Positions 30,034-31,574 of a DNA stretch of 31,574 bases are shown piece after piece. Position numbers and translations under genes: made by a program. Positions within the stretch are counted from its first letter, which is position 1, and the number at the start of each line of letters is the position of its first letter. Origin of the DNA: Neisseriaceae bacterium (GTDB taxonomy: Bacteria; Pseudomonadota; Gammaproteobacteria; Burkholderiales; Neisseriaceae). The DNA lies in contig JAFWUA010000159.1 of NCBI GenBank assembly GCA_017518785.1, positions 1-31,574 of the forward strand, read 5' to 3'. Under the pieces are notes generated by a model. That model made no database searches. It saw only the letters and a program-made list of their open reading frames with translations, and was not told where the DNA came from.

Positions 30034-30642
30034 TTAATTTAACAATATTGTTAATTTTTCTGTTAATTTTTCTGCTACTTTTGTCCATTCAGGGGCTGGG
30101 TGTATAAAGTCTGCGATTTGAGTCATTTGCAAACCAGCGTAGCCACATGGATTAATTTGCAAAAATGGGCTTAAATCCATATCAACATTAAGAGCAACAC
30201 CGTGATAAGTTGCACCGTTTTTAATGCGTAAGCCTAACGATGCGATTTTTTTGCCGTTTTCGGTATAAACGCCGGGTCGTTTAGGGTCAGCAGTCGATGG
30301 AATTTTATAATCTGCCAAAGTTGCAATTACCGCATTTTCTATACGGCTTACCAGTTCTCTAACTGAAATATTGCGACGTTTGAAATCAATTAAAACATAT
30401 ACCACTACTTGCCCTGTGCCGTGATAGGTAATTTGTCCGCCACGGTCGGTTTCAATCACAGGAATTGTGCTTGCTTGTAATAAATGTTCAGGACGACCAG
30501 CCTTGCCTTGTGTAAATACAGGTGAATGTTCCACCACCCATAATTCATCTTCTGTATTTATTGTGCGTTGCAAGGTAAAAGCCTGCATTTGTTCAAATAC
30601 AGGCATATAAGGTAGGTTGCGTCCTAAATATTTGATATTCAT
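30034..30642 (-). CDS. lipB: Octanoyltransferase (lipoate biosynthesis)
   Basis: LipB transfers octanoyl from octanoyl-ACP to lipoyl domains, the first step of lipoate synthesis. It has 202 residues. Motifs: LWVVEHSPVFTQGKAG, TDRGGQITYHGTGQVVVY, the catalytic Lys in NGKKIASLGLRI (about residue 131), and the catalytic Cys in INPCGYAGLQMTQ (about 164). The start MNIKYLGRNLPYMPVFEQMQ is typical of neisserial LipB. It converges on yedI with a 38-bp gap and lies 25 bp downstream of metG. Confidence 0.95.
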   Translation of the reverse strand: MNIKYLGRNLPYMPVFEQMQAFTLQRTINTEDELWVVEHSPVFTQGKAGRPEHLLQASTIPVIETDRGGQITYHGTGQVVVYVLIDFKRRNISVRELVSRIENAVIATLADYKIPSTADPKRPGVYTENGKKIASLGLRIKNGATYHGVALNVDMDLSPFLQINPCGYAGLQMTQIADFIHPAPEWTKVAEKLTEKLTILLN

Positions 30643-30667
30643 GTTTTTTATACAAGTGATTTAATAC

Positions 30668-31573
30668 TTACCCCACAGTCGCTCCGTTTTGGGCTTTGCT
30701 ATCCACATCTAACAAAAACAATTTTCCGCCGCTTGACGCAGATAACAACATACCTTCGCTCACCCCGAATTTTGCCATTTTTCTGGGGGCGAAATTGACG
30801 ACTGCGATGACTTTGCGTCCGACTAACTCCTGTGGATTTGGATAACTTTGGGCAATGCCTGAAAAAATGGTGCGTTGTTCAAAGCCTAAATCTATTTGAA
30901 ATTTCAATAACTTATTACTTCCTTCAACCGCTTCGCAGGATAACACTTCGCCCACGCGCATATCGACTTTGGCAAAATCGTCAAAGGAAACCATCGGTGC
31001 AACAGGCTCGAAATCGCTTGCTTTTTCAGGAACAACCGCATGGGCAGCCTGAATACTTTGTTTGTTGGCTTCAATCAATTTATCGATTTGCATTTGTTCC
31101 ACGCGTTTCATTAAGTGTTTGTATTCATTGATGATGTGGTTTTCAGGCAGCGTTTGTGTTGCGTCTTGCCATTGCAAGGCAGGAATATTCAAAAATTCAG
31201 CCACTGCAAGAGAAGTCGCAGGCAAAATCGGCGATAAATACACGCTTAACACTTTGAATGCATTGATTAACACCGAACACACTTCGTGTAATTTTTCGTC
31301 CGCTCCGTCTTGTTTAGCCAATTCCCACGGCTTGTTTGCGTCCGTGTATTCATTCACCGTATCTGCCAAAAGCATAATCTCACGCAAAGCCCGTGCGTAT
31401 TCTCGTTCTTCGTAAAATGAAGCAATTTCTTCTGCTTTTGCTTGTAAATCAGCAATGAGTGAATGGCTCGCAACATTTTTCAGGCTGCCTGAAAAGCGTT
31501 TTTTAATAAAACCAGCACTTCGTGCAGCAATGTTGATGTATTTACCGACTAAATCGCTATTCACACGATTGAT
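30668..31573 (-). CDS. metG: Methionyl-tRNA synthetase, C-terminal part
   Basis: The frame is open to the window edge (INRVNSDLVGKYINIAARS), so the catalytic domain lies outside. Present are the anticodon-binding alpha-helical domain (YTDANKPWELAKQDGADEKL, at about the first third) and the C-terminal EMAP/Trbp111-like tRNA-binding OB domain, starting at FDDFAKVDMRVGEVLSCEAV and ending GKLFLLDVDSKAQNGATVG. This is the long, dimerising form of MetG. G+C is visibly higher than in neighbours (roughly 45% in places), CGC/GCC/CCG codons are frequent, and the local DUS is missing. Instead TTCAGGCTGCCTGAA occurs at 31479-31493, the uptake word of Simonsiella and Kingella. That suggests import from a relative. 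Confidence 0.95.
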   Translation of the reverse strand: MNRVNSDLVGKYINIAARSAGFIKKRFSGSLKNVASHSLIADLQAKAEEIASFYEEREYARALREIMLLADTVNEYTDANKPWELAKQDGADEKLHEVCSVLINAFKVLSVYLSPILPATSLAVAEFLNIPALQWQDATQTLPENHIINEYKHLMKRVEQMQIDKLIEANKQSIQAAHAVVPEKASDFEPVAPMVSFDDFAKVDMRVGEVLSCEAVEGSNKLLKFQIDLGFEQRTIFSGIAQSYPNPQELVGRKVIAVVNFAPRKMAKFGVSEGMLLSASSGGKLFLLDVDSKAQNGATVG

Positions 31574-31574
31574 A

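Overview
The window is AT-rich (about mid-30s % G+C by eye) and most likely comes from a rod-shaped or filamentous member of the Neisseriaceae. Several proteins (PcnB, Nif3/YbgI, YceD-RpmF-PlsX, Maf) look neisserial. The 9-mer CTGCCGGAA occurs about 39 times by eye, 21 of them as the 12-mer AGTCTGCCGGAA, often as inverted pairs just after genes. That is how Neisseriaceae DNA uptake sequences (DUS) behave, but this spelling matches none of the dialects I remember. I cannot name the genus.

Layout. 1-343: 3' end of a C39-type peptidase gene. 335-2142 (-): folK-pcnB. 2199-7819 (-): cell-elongation cluster mreB-mreC-mreD-mrdA-rodA, which argues for a rod. 8012-9891 (+): gatC-gatA without gatB. 10019-10585 (+): UPF0016/GDT1 cation exporter behind a tandemly duplicated promoter-like unit. 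10927-11711 (+): two YbjQ-family genes, one soluble and one membrane-anchored. 11784-12677 (-): lgt. 12902-13537 (+): nth. 13966-17918 (-): pepN, an RsmI-like methyltransferase, and maf. 18024-21537 (+): yceD-rpmF-plsX, a DUF6980-like pseudogene, proC and greB. 21810-26570: accessory island with a mobile-element copy, a decayed RTX fragment, a small two-TM protein and a 1199-residue RTX protein. 26781-29995 (+): nif3-like gene, tRNA-Thr, lysO, yedI. 30034-31573 (-): lipB and the 3' part of metG.

Most of the window is housekeeping: cell-wall elongation, folate, RNA 3' processing, tRNA amidation, lipoprotein maturation, base-excision repair, phospholipid, proline and lipoate metabolism. The accessory content lies in the RTX island, in a family of about 131-135 bp terminal-inverted-repeat elements (four full copies plus decayed ones), and in metG. 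The metG end lacks the local DUS and instead carries a palindrome that reads as the Simonsiella-type DUS on one strand and the Kingella-type DUS on the other.

The strongest candidates for something undescribed are the divergent DUS dialect with its imprint on proteins and terminators, the RTX/two-TM-protein island with its internal duplication, and the small nested repeat family. No CRISPR array, phage, transposase gene or secretion operon is visible.
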